This document shows, piece by piece, positions 10,501 to 22,300 of a stretch of 25,823 bases of DNA. Positions within the stretch are counted from its first letter, which is position 1. Every line of letters begins with the position of its first letter. The notes beneath the pieces are model-generated. The model was not told the origin of the DNA. It did no database searches and saw nothing but the letters and a program-made list of their open reading frames with translations. The stretch lies in NCBI GenBank assembly GCA_027596075.1, contig JADGJC010000444.1:1144-26966 (forward strand), written 5' to 3'. The translations under genes and the position numbers were made by a program. The stretch comes from Rhizophlyctis rosea. Lineage: Eukaryota; Chytridiomycota; Chytridiomycetes; Rhizophlyctidales; Rhizophlyctidaceae.

Positions 10501-10776
10501 GGCCGCTACTGGAACATAACCAACGACGAGTGGGAGAATTGTCTTCCTGGCGGGAAAGGAGAGAAGGAGTGTGATTACCGTGGAGGGTTTTGGGTGGGGA
10601 AGTGTGTGGAGTGCCGGGGGAGGAGTCAGGGGTTTTGGCATGTGCCTTATGAGTGGGTTTTGGAGGGTGAGGGGAGGGGTGGTGGGGAGGGTGGGGAGGA
10701 TGTGGTTGTTGTGGAGGTGTTTGAGGAGAAGGGTGGGGATCCAAGCGGAGTGGAGTTTGTTGCTTTGGCGGGGTGA
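7530..10776 (+). CDS. GH35 beta-galactosidase, plant-type, type II membrane protein
   Basis: Removes terminal beta-galactose from oligo- or polysaccharides by a retaining mechanism. Exons: 7530-7745, 7830-8058, 8280-8505, 8562-8675, 8736-8805, 8885-9075, 9140-9341, 9447-10199, 10285-10776; 830 residues. Residues 1-44 are a proline-rich cytosolic tail, and 45-62 ([17 protein letters not shown]) form one membrane helix without an obvious cleavage site. The catalytic domain follows: [43 protein letters not shown] with the expected acid/base at about E237, [10 protein letters not shown] with the expected nucleophile at about E309, and WHGGTNFGR. The C-terminus carries [19 protein letters not shown] and [10 protein letters not shown], matching the conserved C-terminal block of plant BGAL enzymes. 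The 8059-8279 intron is unusually long at 221 bp. The last acceptor could be 10284 or 10296. It is probably anchored facing the Golgi lumen or cell exterior. Host or plant polysaccharide is a possible substrate, inferred only. Confidence 0.95.
10665..10699 (+). other. G-quadruplex-type G-run cluster in the GH35 coding strand
   Basis: Within 35 bases there are at least six runs of three or more G separated by one to four bases. It lies in the last GH35 exon and encodes a Gly/Glu-rich stretch ([11 protein letters not shown]). The pattern satisfies the usual intramolecular G4 rule on the coding strand and therefore in the mRNA. Folding has not been shown. Confidence 0.6.
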
Positions 10777-11250
10777 GAGCTCTGGTGGCTGTTGAGTGGA
10801 TGATGGGGATGGGGTTGGGTTTACCAGTCTTGAAAAGCATCTTGGGTTTGTAGAGAATTGATGAAGTGTGTTGAAGATTTTCTGTGGCAGCTACGAGTTT
10901 TGTACATAAGAATCCGAGTTTTCTGTTCCTGCTTTCTCCTTAAGACTGACTTGCAATTTTGATTCGGGAACATTCCATTGGACAGTTTTGCCTCTGCTGC
11001 TCTCCATTGGTCGCGGCGCCTCGTTCCAGCATGCACAGCTCTTTTGTAAAGTAATTTTCATTATATTCTATTATTTTTACATACTAAATCACATTTTGAT
11101 GATGACGCACGATTTTCATCGATGGGTTTCCGGGGTTGACCCATTCTTCTTTCGTGGTCTCTTCCATCTCCTCTCGTTTCGCCTATTCTTGCCACCAACC
11201 CCCAAGATCGTTCGCCCGTTCCCTACAAAGCAGTAACTACCATCACCCAA

Positions 11251-11412
11251 ATGAAACCCCACATCAGTCGCCGGCAATCGAGGGAGAGCAGTATTGTCGA
11301 CCAAAACGAGAAAGATCAAGACGTGATTGGGAAGTTAGGAGATATCTTGCAGCAATATTTGATTGCTACAATGTGTACGAAAGAGACAAGAAAATGCGAG
11401 AGACGAGGGTAG
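11251..11412 (+). CDS. Candidate small ORF, unknown
   Basis: A 53-codon ATG-to-TAG frame with a charged, helix-like sequence (SRESSIVDQNEKDQDVIGKL, then GDILQQYLIA). The composition looks more protein-like than the surrounding frames. There is no family match, no convincing splice partner, and it sits in a convergent intergenic gap. It may be a lone exon or chance. Confidence 0.15.
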   Translation: MKPHISRRQSRESSIVDQNEKDQDVIGKLGDILQQYLIATMCTKETRKCERRG

Positions 11413-11928
11413 AAGTGATACGCCAGATGTAGGTCGCTACGACTTTCGGGAATATGAAGATTCGATTCCAACATCGATGAGCGTCGTGGAAAGTGTTGAT
11501 TGAAGGGAAGGCTGGACGGTCGCGGTCGTTATCGTTGCGAAATCGGCATTGCTCTGATCTTTCCTCCTCTTTTGCCCTCCTTTTTAACCCTCCTCTTGAC
11601 ACTTCACATTATCCCAACTCTTTTACGTCCCACCTCTTTACTTTTTTCATATTTTTCTTTTCATTCCCCATGCCCATATTCCCCTTTCCGTCCCGCCATG
11701 TCGCGCCCAATTGTCTTACCTTGTCTTACAACCCTACCTCGCTTTCTGAAAGTTACCATTAGCATCATTCAACGCACCAACAAAAATGAAAGAAAATTAT
11801 GAAACTGGTACGCAAACTGTCAAGTTCATTTGCATCCCCAACGTCCGCAACTCCATTTGCCAATCGAAGATCACAAGTCCTTTCGAACACAACATACGCC
11901 GGAAATAGAACAGCAAGAAACAGGAACC

Positions 11929-12138
11929 ATGAAAGACTGGTTATCGTTACATTGTTGTGCAAAAAGGGTAACCTGTCGCGTAAGAAAGGCGGGAAAAAAG
12001 TCAGTGGCACTCGATCACACGATGCAAACCAGTGACCTACCTAAAGTATATACAGAAGCCAAACAACAAAACAAGAACTGGGAAAGCTTGCGTGAATTGG
12101 ACTGTCAAGGTTGCATGCCGAAGAAACATCGACGCTGA
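11929..12138 (+). CDS. Candidate small basic Cys-containing ORF, unknown
   Basis: A 69-residue frame from ATG 11929 that is rich in lysine and arginine and has several cysteines (LHCCAK, DCQGCMPKK). It follows a pyrimidine-rich promoter-like tract. The open frame extends upstream without another ATG, so it could be the last exon of a short spliced gene. No known family is recognised. Confidence 0.18.
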   Translation: MKDWLSLHCCAKRVTCRVRKAGKKSVALDHTMQTSDLPKVYTEAKQQNKNWESLRELDCQGCMPKKHRR

Positions 12139-12248
12139 TGGATTCTCCGGCATAATCGAACTCCCCAGGGGGAGGTCTCAAGACGGTCGATCCTTCTTCA
12201 CATACCACAAGGCACTACCTCCACAAGTAATCGTATCCACCCCCCAAC

Positions 12249-15200
12249 CTACACCCCAAGTCCCCTTGCGTCACTAAACACCCCCGACCCCGACGGCAAG
12301 AACTCCTTGGCCTGCTCCAACATCCGTTTCGCCGGCCCCTTGTTCCCAAGCGCCGTTTCGAATTCCACCAATCTATAATGAAAGCAAACACGTCAACGAC
12401 CATACCACCGACTCTGAAAAACCAAAATACATACATCCGCCAAACCCCTTCATTCCCCGGATCGCTCTTAACAGCCTCGAAAAGCGCGTGTCTCGCATTC
12501 TTGATGTCGTTATTCTCCACATACGCTTTCGCAGTCCTGCCCAAACAAATATACCAAATAAGTTGACCATCCCTAAATCCCCCCCCAAAAACGAACAACA
12601 CAAAGCAGAATCTTACAAAGCATTGAACGCCAAATCGTAAACATTCAACTTCAAATACTCCACCAACCCAACTCTCTTCCACACCGGCAACGCCGAAAGA
12701 CACAACTCCAGCAACCGATGCGACGTTCGCAGGTCCTGTTTGCCCATAAGTCAACACTAGCACTGAAAGCACCGCGCAAACAAACACAAACCTTCAACTG
12801 CCTCAATTTCATGAAATCCAAATCCACACCCTTATTATACGGATGCTCCTTCACCCACCCGACGTCCTTCACCGCCCTGCCAAAGATCGCAATAATCGCC
12901 TTGCTACTCTCATTGACCGATGAAGACGACGGCGACGCAGCTTCTTTCGAATGGAAGGACTCCGCTTTCAAGTACCTACACCACAACCGGCAAAATCAGT
13001 CTCCCACGCCTCCACAAATCAACCTACAACCCGATACGAATACTCACTCAACCCAAAGCAACCCCCTCCCATCCTTATCTCCAACCGCCTCAACAGCAGT
13101 CTCATACCCAGCCTTCATGTTCCGCTCCACTTCCTCCCCGCCCCACCGAACCGTCAGCAAAATCAAGTAGTTCAACCACAAGAACAGGTTGCAGTTCAAC
13201 TTTGACCGGTTCACGTCCGCTTTGAAGTCCAGTGTCGTCTGTTCCGGCGTAGGAAGAGCGAGCACGCGACGGTACAGCACCAGCGTCTCCTCAATAACAT
13301 CACCGATGTCGCTCGTGGCGATAGCGGCAATCTTCAGAATAAAAAACAGTTAGTTCAGATCAAAATGGCAACCAACTCGACGTGCCGCCACAACTTACCG
13401 GCTCCAACCCCTCGAAACACCCCCTAACACAATTCGCCAAAACCCTCGCCACCCCGTTAACATCCCCCAACCTAACCGCCAACTTCACCCACCGATTCCA
13501 AAGCCCCCACTCATACGGCCTCCCCTCCAAATACTCCCCCAAAATCGCAATCCCCGTCTCATAACTCCCAGCCCCCTCCGCAATCGTCGCCCTGATATCC
13601 ACAAGCTCCGGAATGTCAGGACTCCCATCCAAAGCAACATCCAAGATTTCCTCCGCGTCCTCAGCACTCTTGCCAATAAACAACAAGAACCGGCAGTAGT
13701 TTCGCAAAAGGACCGCGTACGCTCGACATCCCTCCGAATCCTCACGAGGAGGCTGCGCCAACACCACCGAAACCCTCTCAAAAACATGACATATCCTCTC
13801 CCTATTCTCCTCCCTCCCCGCCTTCGCCCCCCACCTAACCGCAAACAACTCATCCCTCACAAAATACCCATGCGGATACGCCCAAAACACACTCCCCGGC
13901 AACTCCCCAAAATGCAGCACATGCACATACACAAGCCACAAGAATGTTACTTCCTTCCTCGACAACACCTTGCCCACCGCACAATCCCCATACCCCTTCA
14001 AATCCATCAAAGACCTCTCCCCACCAACAAGCCCATAATCCGTAATCTCCTCCACACTCCTCGCCGTCAAGAACGCAAAAAGATAACTCGCACCCTCCTT
14101 CCCATGCCCAGCATCCATCAACGTCTTGACATACCCAACAACAGCACAAACAACCGCATGACTCCTCATCCCACCGTCCAAGCCTCCACTCCGCCCCTCA
14201 TCCAAAAGCACTCCCAACAACTTTCTCAAGACCCGAATCTTCCCATTCACGCCGCCCTCCCACAAATACCATCTCCACCAAAGCGACAAATCGCCCCCGA
14301 GAAACCCAAGAGCGGTCTCGAACTGATCTCGCACGTCGTCTTCGAGCACTTCTTCACGACGACTGAAGAGCTCCAGGTAGAAATGCCACAGCTCGGGTGA
14401 CATACGGTTCAGAACCAGGGCGCGGGACAGGGGTACAAGCACTTTTTGCATCTCGCCTGAAGGCTTGCCGAGGGTTTTCGCCGTCAAGGGTGTAGGGAGG
14501 ACGTCGGTGAGGAGTGTGATCCATATTGGCACGTTATGTGGATCCTCTCTTTCCAAAGCCGCCGCGTCATCCGGGATGGGCGGACGCTGCCAATACCGAG
14601 TCGGACCGCCGTCCTGTCCGTCCAATGCCTTCTGTATGCCCGCCAACATGATTGGAAGTCGCGAGGGCAAGGACAATGGTGGGACGTTGCTGAAGGATTC
14701 TTCGGAGAAATTGGTGGCTTTTCCCGCGGCACGGTCACTGGCCTCGGGATCAACCCACGACCGCTTCCGGTTGACTTCAGCTGCGCTATCTGTCAGACCG
14801 GTATGCTTTTGAAAATCGTCCTGAATTGCCTTGACGATGTCCGGTAAGGGTCGTTTCATGGATTGCAAAACTCTCACACGACTTTGTAATGCGCTGATTT
14901 GCTCCGGTGTTCGTTGCTTGGCCTCCTCGTACGCAAGCAAGTCGTTGACCAACTCTTCATCTGAAAATCAAACGCATCAGTCTAAGGCGTTCCAACCTCC
15001 AAGCAAAGTCGATGCATCTACAATGTGCAGCTTCGTCAACTCACCACTCAACCCGACTTCCCTAAAATGTTGCGCCGGACACCCCTGATCGAAGCACTGT
15101 CCGCCCTCCAGCTCAAACCGGCAAATCGGCACATACGGGTTGACTTTGTTGCTGTACGTGATCGAAGAGACATTGCCGGCGAAATTGTCGGTAATGCGGA

Positions 15201-18200
15201 AAGACCGGAACCGCGACAACGAGCTCCGGTACGGGACGAAACCGCTTTGGTGCATCGCTTCAGGCTGCTCCAATGTTAAGGCGTTACATGCTGAATCCGG
15301 ATTGGGAGTGCATCGCTCCACGTACCTGTTCATGCTGACCACCATGGTCTTCCGAAGCCCACCTTTCATTGACGTCAAACCCAGCCTCTCTGATCAGAGA
15401 AGGGGTACAAACAACACCATCAACAGCAAACCCGCTCATAGTCGCGCTGTACTCGGTGGTCTCCACCTCCGTCCAAGTCACCCCCGAAAAATCCGCACCC
15501 TTCCGCACCGGCGCAGCCTCCTTCCTCTGCGGCTCGCCCACCTGCTCCCTAGGCAACTCAATGAAATCCCCATCCCCCGGCTGCGGAAGCCTCGACCTCG
15601 TTCCCGCGGCTCCACCGGCCACCTTCTGCCTCTTATACCCATGCCTTCCCGCCTGCTGTGCCGCAACCTTCTCCCTCTCCTTCTCCCTCTCCCTCTCCTG
15701 CGCCGCCAGCTTCGCCTGCTTAACCAACTCCACCAATGCCAACCTCTTCGCATTGATACTCCCCTGCAAATCCGCCACCGCCTTCCCATTCACAATCAAC
15801 TGCTTCTTCCTCGCAGCGACCTCACCCCCCAACTCTTGCCCCTTTTGCTGATTCTCCGTCAACTCCGCCTCCACCGCCGTCATACTGGCGCGCAGCGCTT
15901 CCATCTGTGCCTGGAACTCCGCGAGCTGCTTCTGCAATGAAGCGGCCTTCGTTTCGTTTTCCGTGACGAGCTGACGGAGGTGAGACATGCCGGCTTCGTC
16001 TGCGGTAACATTGCGTTGGGCGGCGGCGAGGTCTTGTTCGAGACGCGCAATCTCCGCTTCCAGCTCTTTCTTCTGTTGGTCCGACACATCGTTCGACGCA
16101 TCCTGAGGCTGGTCTGTGGAAGCAGCAGGCGTGCCTGGAACTTCCGATCGAGAAGATGGCCCTTTTGCCGTAGTGGCTTGCGGCAATGACGGACTTTGAG
16201 GGGCTTGTGGAGTCCCTATCGGCGAACCCGCAACAGCACGATTCCCACCCTTCTTAGCCTTTTGCCTTTCCGCAATCATGCGCTGCATTTCCTTCAGCTT
16301 TTCCTGCAGCTCCTGATATTTCCTCGAGTTTTCCGCCGCATTCTGATTTGACTCGGACGCCGTCCCTCCGTCACCGGTTTGAGCTTCATCCCCGTCCGAC
16401 ATCTCTTCGTCCTCGTCCGTGAACTCAATGGTCCAATTACCCGGCGTCTCGGTGATGAAACTGGGGCCTGATGGAGCCATTGTCGACGCAGCATTTAGCT
16501 CGGCGGCAGATATGCGATGACGCAGATTGGGCCGGAACGCTTGGGGGTTGCGATATGCCAGCATCCCGTCCGAACTGTAGCCTGCATCCCCGGGAATATC
16601 CCACCCGCCATGCGGTCCTTGCTGACTTACGGCACCCGCTCCGATCTGAACGCTCGTCCCATTGACACCGGCCAATGACTCCCCGCCCTGTGCTGCCGTA
16701 GGCTTATCTCTGATGACCCTTCCATTTGCCGCCACGGGTCTCCATACATCCCCCTCCATCATCATGATCAGATCATCCTCTTCGTCAAGTTCCATGTCAG
16801 TCGATTCATCTTCATCGACACTCTCTTGAACTTCTCGGATGAGTGCATCAATGTCGTCAGCCTGCTCTTGCTTTGTTTCCGCATGCTCTTCTATCATGGG
16901 TGAGGGCGCTTCTATACTACTGATGGGCTCAATTTGTTCAATCTCCATCGGCTCTGCAGTCAACTGGCCAATTTGTGTGTTCATAGAAAAGGTTCCGTTT
17001 TGTGCAATTGGTTGGGGGCTATCTGGGTGAGGCACTGCCGCCTGGCTTTCCGTGAGAGGTGCATTTGAGGCAAAGTCACCCGGTTGGGAAGTTGTTGTGA
17101 TTGCGATGGAACTGGATGGTAGGAAAGCTCCACCTTGTGAGGTTGATGAAGTTATTGGAATCTGCGTGTCGACCGCAACCGATGTCGATTGCCTGACAGG
17201 GGAAGACTGCGTCGGCGCTACCAATGACTGATGTACGATAGCCGATCGGTGTGCGGCGGGCGGTTGGGAAATGGTAGACTGTTGAAGTACGGCAGGTGGT
17301 TTGGGTGTGGACGGTTGCGACACGGCAGACAGTTCACCGGAGACCGCAATCACATTTTGAGCCGTTGACGGCAGGGATTGGGGTGTCGATGGCGCTGCTG
17401 TTGGCTGCTCTAATCGGGCAGATGGTTGGGGACGGGCTACCTCACTCCCAATCGATACATTTCTTGGAGAGGAGGGCTGCGATAACATCTTGCACGCTAC
17501 GAGAATGGCTTCCTCCAGTCCCATCCTTAGCAATGCATCGTCGGGCCAACCAATATTTTGCAGCGACTTGTATTCCGCGAGAACTTTGGTGAACTTTGCC
17601 GGTTGCTTTGTAAGCGCTTTGATGGAGAAAAAGGGTCAATATTTCGTTTCAAATATGGGTTGAAAATGGACTTACACTCATATTGCGTGGCACGAGGGAG
17701 TTTTACCAACTCGTTGATCGTTGCAAAGCCCGGGAGCTGCGCGATAAGTTGAACCAACTTCTCAGGTTGGAGGCTGAATACGTTGTTTCAGCCTGCATGC
17801 GACCGAGTATTCGCATGTATCACATAACACTCACCTTGCAAGAAGACCTTTCAGCTCCGAAGCACTAGGGGTTTGGGGCATCGAGATTGGATGTGACGGT
17901 GCGGGTAACGTTACAGACGGGAAAGTCTTCATCGATGCTGGCGTTGCAAGTGCCAGATTCGAACCATTGGATCTTCTGACTTCCTCTGACACTGGGCCCG
18001 CAGCAGGTGGGATGCTAATTCCCGACGCAAAATCAGCGTTCCTTTCTTTTGCCGACCGTTCTTTTTCATTTGAAGCCCCGTTCTGCGGATGGGACGAGTG
18101 AGGAGTTTCTTGCGTCTTGGTACCCGACAGCATAGAGTCACTACGATCTCGCCGACCCGGTTTCTCTGAAGAGCGTGTCGTCCCATTTCCTCCAATACCG

Positions 18201-18810
18201 GATTTTCGGCGCGAATTTTCCCCCTCCTTCGAACTATCATATGAAGTTCCTAATCCCGACTGCCTACGTTCCCGCTCCCTCTCTCGTTCTCGGTCTCGGT
18301 CCCTCTCGCCTTCCATGTACCCTTCGCTCGGTCTTTTCCGCAATCGGCGATCTTCCTTACTTGATGCTCCGCTGCTCCGGCGGACACCTGTAGCCGAGCG
18401 GAATATGAGTGGGAGTATTATGAGTTGCAAAAATGTGGTCAAGCCACCATACCTTCTCGATCTGGTGTGCCATCCCGATTTCGTGGTGGTGACCGTAAAG
18501 ATGAAGTCCGCTGTCTGCTAGGTTTGTCAAGTTCGGCAAAGGAACCTCGCAGCCTGCTCGGCGCAACCGTTGGAGACGGTTCGCGGGCACTTTCACTTTC
18601 TGATATTTCTCCCTCTTCTCGCTCGTCCTCTGCTGCTTGTTGTATTGATTGGTTTCCGAGATCGTCAATTGCTTCAGGTTTGTCTGTCGCCGCTGCCTGG
18701 TCCGCATTCTCCGTGGTTTTCCGAGCCTTTGTAGACGCCAGCACCCGAAGTCGAAGCGCTTCCAGGTCGCTCAAAGCCGAACTGCTCGCCTGCCGAGACT
18801 CCATAACCAT
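12249..18810 (-). CDS. ZFC3H1/Red1-like zinc-finger protein of nuclear RNA surveillance
   Basis: Exons on minus: 18810-18453, 18387-17835, 17773-17676, 17616-15326, 15264-15045, 14960-13399, 13331-13048, 12975-12792, 12735-12617, 12536-12435, 12372-12249; 1964 residues. The N-terminus has REEGEISESES (about 65), as in human ZFC3H1, then an Arg/Glu/Asp repeat tract and long Ser/Pro/Gln-rich disorder. Coiled coils lie at about 766-795 and 850-990. The diagnostic element is the small zinc finger NPYVPICRFELEGGQCFDQG (about 1142-1161), which with C1162 and H1166 gives C-x8-C-x4-C-x3-H, followed by HAT/TPR-like helical repeats to the end. In human PAXT and fission yeast MTREC, this family links the Mtr4-type helicase to poly(A) RNA for nuclear exosome decay. 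The partner is inferred here. The acceptor before exon 5 may be three bases earlier. The start could also be the second ATG (18804). Confidence 0.87.
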
Positions 18811-19352
18811 GTTGGCCTGTGGTCTGACGGGCTATCGATTTGTGCGACGTGCGTATTCGTCAACTGTTGACACAATTGGGTGATAGATACCCTGATTGTC
18901 TGTGTGTAGCCTCAAGGTTGACAAGCCATCCACCACCGAGCGGGTGACCTTGAAGAGTTATTGAGCGGCTTCCTGCAGCGAGTGGTTTGCCTCTGTTCGC
19001 GAATATATAAATACGGGGGAATGGCTGGTTATGCGTTTGCTTGGGAATGGGAAAATGGAAGTGAGCAGCGAAGCAAGACGGTGCTTTTGGGTCTTCCCCA
19101 TGTTGAAACTTGATGGATGTGCTGATCAACGGTGACTCACTATGATGCAATAGTAATGTATCCATATCGGGATAGATGGGATCGAACTGAGTTGTCTGGT
19201 CTTGTCCCCATCCAAACAGCTGTGCTGACACCCTTCTCCATCTTGCACGTCTTGGAGACAAAGGCTCCAACGGCACCACTTTCCCACCACTTACTGCATG
19301 CTCCAAGGCTTGAACCGAACCAATATATTGTTGTAGGGGGAGCAGTCTATCT
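18811..19352. other. Divergent promoter between the ZFC3H1-like and CPSF-A genes
   Basis: 542 bp separate the two start codons on opposite strands, so this interval should hold both promoters. It contains TATATAAATA at 19004-19013. A 168-codon minus frame crosses the whole interval and runs into the start of the CPSF-A gene, but it has no recognisable domain and I do not call it. Confidence 0.6.
19004..19013 (+). promoter_or_regulatory. TATA-box-like element TATATAAATA
   Basis: An AT-only TATA consensus in a divergent promoter, about 340 bp before the CPSF-A start on plus and about 195 bp before the ZFC3H1-like start on minus. Its reverse complement is also TATA-like (TATTTATATA), so either direction is possible. 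The distance fits the minus gene better. Confidence 0.35.
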
Positions 19353-22300
19353 ATGGACCTCTTCATTTATGCTAAGCAACCACTGAAAGCGTGTGCGACC
19401 CAGTCAGTGCTGCCAGCAAGTCTCACACAATGGTCTAGTGCGGAGAGGCTGCAGGAGCTTATCATCGTCAAAGTAGGCCGTTTTTGAGGACGCTTCGGTT
19501 CTAAGGCCACTGCTCACGCAGTTGATTTTGATAGAACAATATCCTCGAAGTTGCCATAATAGAACCTTTCCCAAACTCCGCGAGCTCGTGGACGGTGTTG
19601 TCTCAACAGCATGTTCAAGGCTCCATTTATGCGGCTGGGCTGCTCAGCTGGAAGCGCGCAAGGACAGGTGCTCAGACGCAGAGAACGCCTGCGGTGGAGG
19701 GAACAAATACGGAGGAACCCGATCTGCCAGCGGACATCCTCCTGTGCCTGTCTGATTCTGGCTACCTTACATTTTTGACGTACACAAGCGCTCTGCCCGA
19801 GGACTTCAACGATCCAAATCATGCGGTGGTACAATCTGGGTTCAGATCTCTATATCATGTAAGCTGCAAGCCAAACCATATGATGACATTGATCAACTGT
19901 CACGTCGCCCGACTGACCGCTCTAGTTCAGGTGCCAGTATTTGAGACAGGATCTGGGCATGATGGTGGTGGCCGCCTATTGGCGGTTGATCCTTTGTTAG
20001 TTTTGATTTTCGTTCATCACGACCTCATATATATGGACTGAAACCTGCTCATAGATGTCGAGCGGTTATCGTATCGACATTCGGGCAAGCTATTCGATTT
20101 TGCCCTCTGAAATCTTCGTCTCCCGCCACATCCTGTCCCATTGACGATGTAAGAACGATGCATCCACAGGTAGATGATGCTACCGATTAACACATGCCGC
20201 TACCAGGGAATCACATTGATCGAGATGGGAACCATCCTGCATGTTGCATTCTTACAACCATTTGAGGCCGACATTGAGCGAATAATTTTTGCTGTTGTAT
20301 TGAGCAGGTTCGTCATATTTTGATGCTGTTTTCTGGGGCGATCAAAGATTCAACGTTGACGCAGGGGTGGTGTCCTGACAGTTGTTGTGTACGAGTGGCT
20401 AAGAGGGGAAAGTTTGATGCACATACGGAAAGGAGCACCGCTGTCGATTGAAGAAGGTACGACGATTTGCTGATGGTAAACAAAGGAGTTGGTAAACAAA
20501 CCACCTATCTGAACAGACTGTGTCTCCTTGCACCTTCATCCTTTTGAGAAGATACCGTTGACCGCTATCCTTATTACCGTGCGTACCAAATCGCAATCCA
20601 CTCAATAATGGCGAAACCTTACCCCATGCCACCTTCAGGATTCAAAAAGCTACGTACTACGACTGAGGGCGGACGAGGAGCCACAACTGGAGAAATTTCC
20701 CACGCCGAAACCCGCCTCTCACTGTGAGACTGATTCTGATCCTACTCGATGAGCATGCTGATAATCATTTCGCTCACAGCTTTAATATCGGCAATTACAT
20801 CGTCACCAATCGGACTCACCACCACGGCACACGTCGTCAACGCGGAACACCTCTTCATCGGCTTGGAATCAGGGGATGTTTATTACGCGACTCTAACTGC
20901 CGATCCAGTCGGTGTTATCTACACCCATTTTTACGACTATGGTACCACCATCGGGCATATGTCTGTGCTATCCCATACACCCGATGAATTGCGACTGGGG
21001 ATCTTTGGGGAGATGTCTGACGCGGAGTTTGTGACGGTATGACTCGAAGCCACATGCCAAAATTCAAGACTCATTCACAACGTAGATACGACAAGACGTG
21101 ACCGCAACAAGGACGGCTACAATACCCAACTGGGCTCCAATATTAGACTTCCAACTTGCGACAGTGCAAGGCGACGAAGTGGATACCTTGTTCATCACCA
21201 GCAATCGTGTGCCATACGGCAAAATCCAGGAAGTTCATGGAGGCTTGCAGGCGACCATCACCGCTTCCAGTCCTGACTTTGATGGGTTGGTTGATCGAAG
21301 AAATGCTTCGTCACTCATTGTTTCACCCTATTGACAATGGCTGGTGCAGCTTGAACGGCATGTGGAGTATGAAGTTTCGGCCTGAGGACACGTTTCATTC
21401 GTTCTTGGCCACTTCCTTCGTGTCGGAGACGAAATTGATGTATTTGGGAGGTACGCTCTTTCTGATATAAATTCCTCGTTCAACGGCGGTCTGATATGCA
21501 GCGGACGAATATAGGAGGAGAACTCAGCGACGTGAGCGAAAGTAGCGGTTTCGATGTAGGGGAAGGTGCTATCACTGTGGGAGCTTTAGGCATTCCAGGC
21601 CTGTTGGTGCAGGTACACCGGCATGCAGTCGTGATTGCTCAGCCCAGTTCCTTGCTCGAGGCGTCAGCAACGCCTCCTCTTGGTATGCCCTGCCAAGCTG
21701 GAAGACTGCAATGTCAGCATTCTTTGACCGTTTATCTCTAGTCACCCGATGGATCGCACCTCCAAACACTAGCATCGCCGCAGCCGGGATCTCTGAAAAT
21801 CTAATTCTCATCGCACTGTCACCCATCAACCAGTTATATCTGTTGCAACTAGTGCCGGGTGCGCAAACGTATGTGCCTTGGTCCATTAGTCATCCACCAA
21901 GCGCAATCATTAATGATTCCCCATATCAGTGCATATACATTGGTCGAACTGGGACAAATATCGCTCGAATCCGAACCCTGCAGTATATACTTCCCACCCT
22001 CTTCTTTCCAACCAGAGTGAGTCCCGTTGCATCAAAACGGCGTTTTGGTTGTAGCTGATTGCTTATGACCACTTGGTATCCAGATCCGAGGCGTCGTCAA
22101 TGCGTTATTGCGTGGTAGGGACACACACTCCCGCAGTGCAAATCATTGCGCTCCAGGAAGGAGCCATTCCAGTTGTGCACACTCAATCGCTAGGTAACCA
22201 CCACCGCGAATTCGTTAATTGAGGAACGACACTGACGTTGGAGTTGCAGGAGCTTTGATGGAAGAGCAAATCAATCTCCCGCAGTCTTTTCTGTTGCTGG

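Larger units (their letters stand above)
10777..12248. other. Convergent intergenic region with weak small ORFs
   Basis: Almost 1.5 kb between the convergent 3' ends of the GH35 gene and the ZFC3H1-like gene, long for this contig. A pyrimidine-rich tract (about 11560-11690) resembles a fungal core promoter and precedes several ATGs (11698, 11786, 11799). None opens a frame with recognisable content. The two most protein-like frames are listed separately. No tRNA, repeat or transposon is evident. Confidence 0.4.

Noticed and set aside
12215..12787. 190-codon minus-strand ORF
   Set aside because: It is read through two introns of the ZFC3H1-like gene. Splicing those out gives better protein and a stop at 12249.
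13786..14400. 204-codon plus-strand ORF
   Set aside because: Antisense to the HAT-repeat exon of the ZFC3H1-like gene. Its proline- and arginine-rich low-complexity translation is the complement of the real codons.
15140..15940. 266-codon plus-strand ORF
   Set aside because: Antisense to the coiled-coil and zinc-finger exons of the ZFC3H1-like gene. The minus frame has clear domains, this one has none.
17945..17975. tRNA T-loop-like GGTTCGAATC on the minus strand
   Set aside because: It lies in frame inside a coding exon of the ZFC3H1-like gene (SNLALATPAS) and no cloverleaf arms surround it.
18860..19366. 168-codon minus-strand ORF in the divergent promoter
   Set aside because: No family resemblance, spans the TATA-like element and overlaps the antisense start of the CPSF-A gene.
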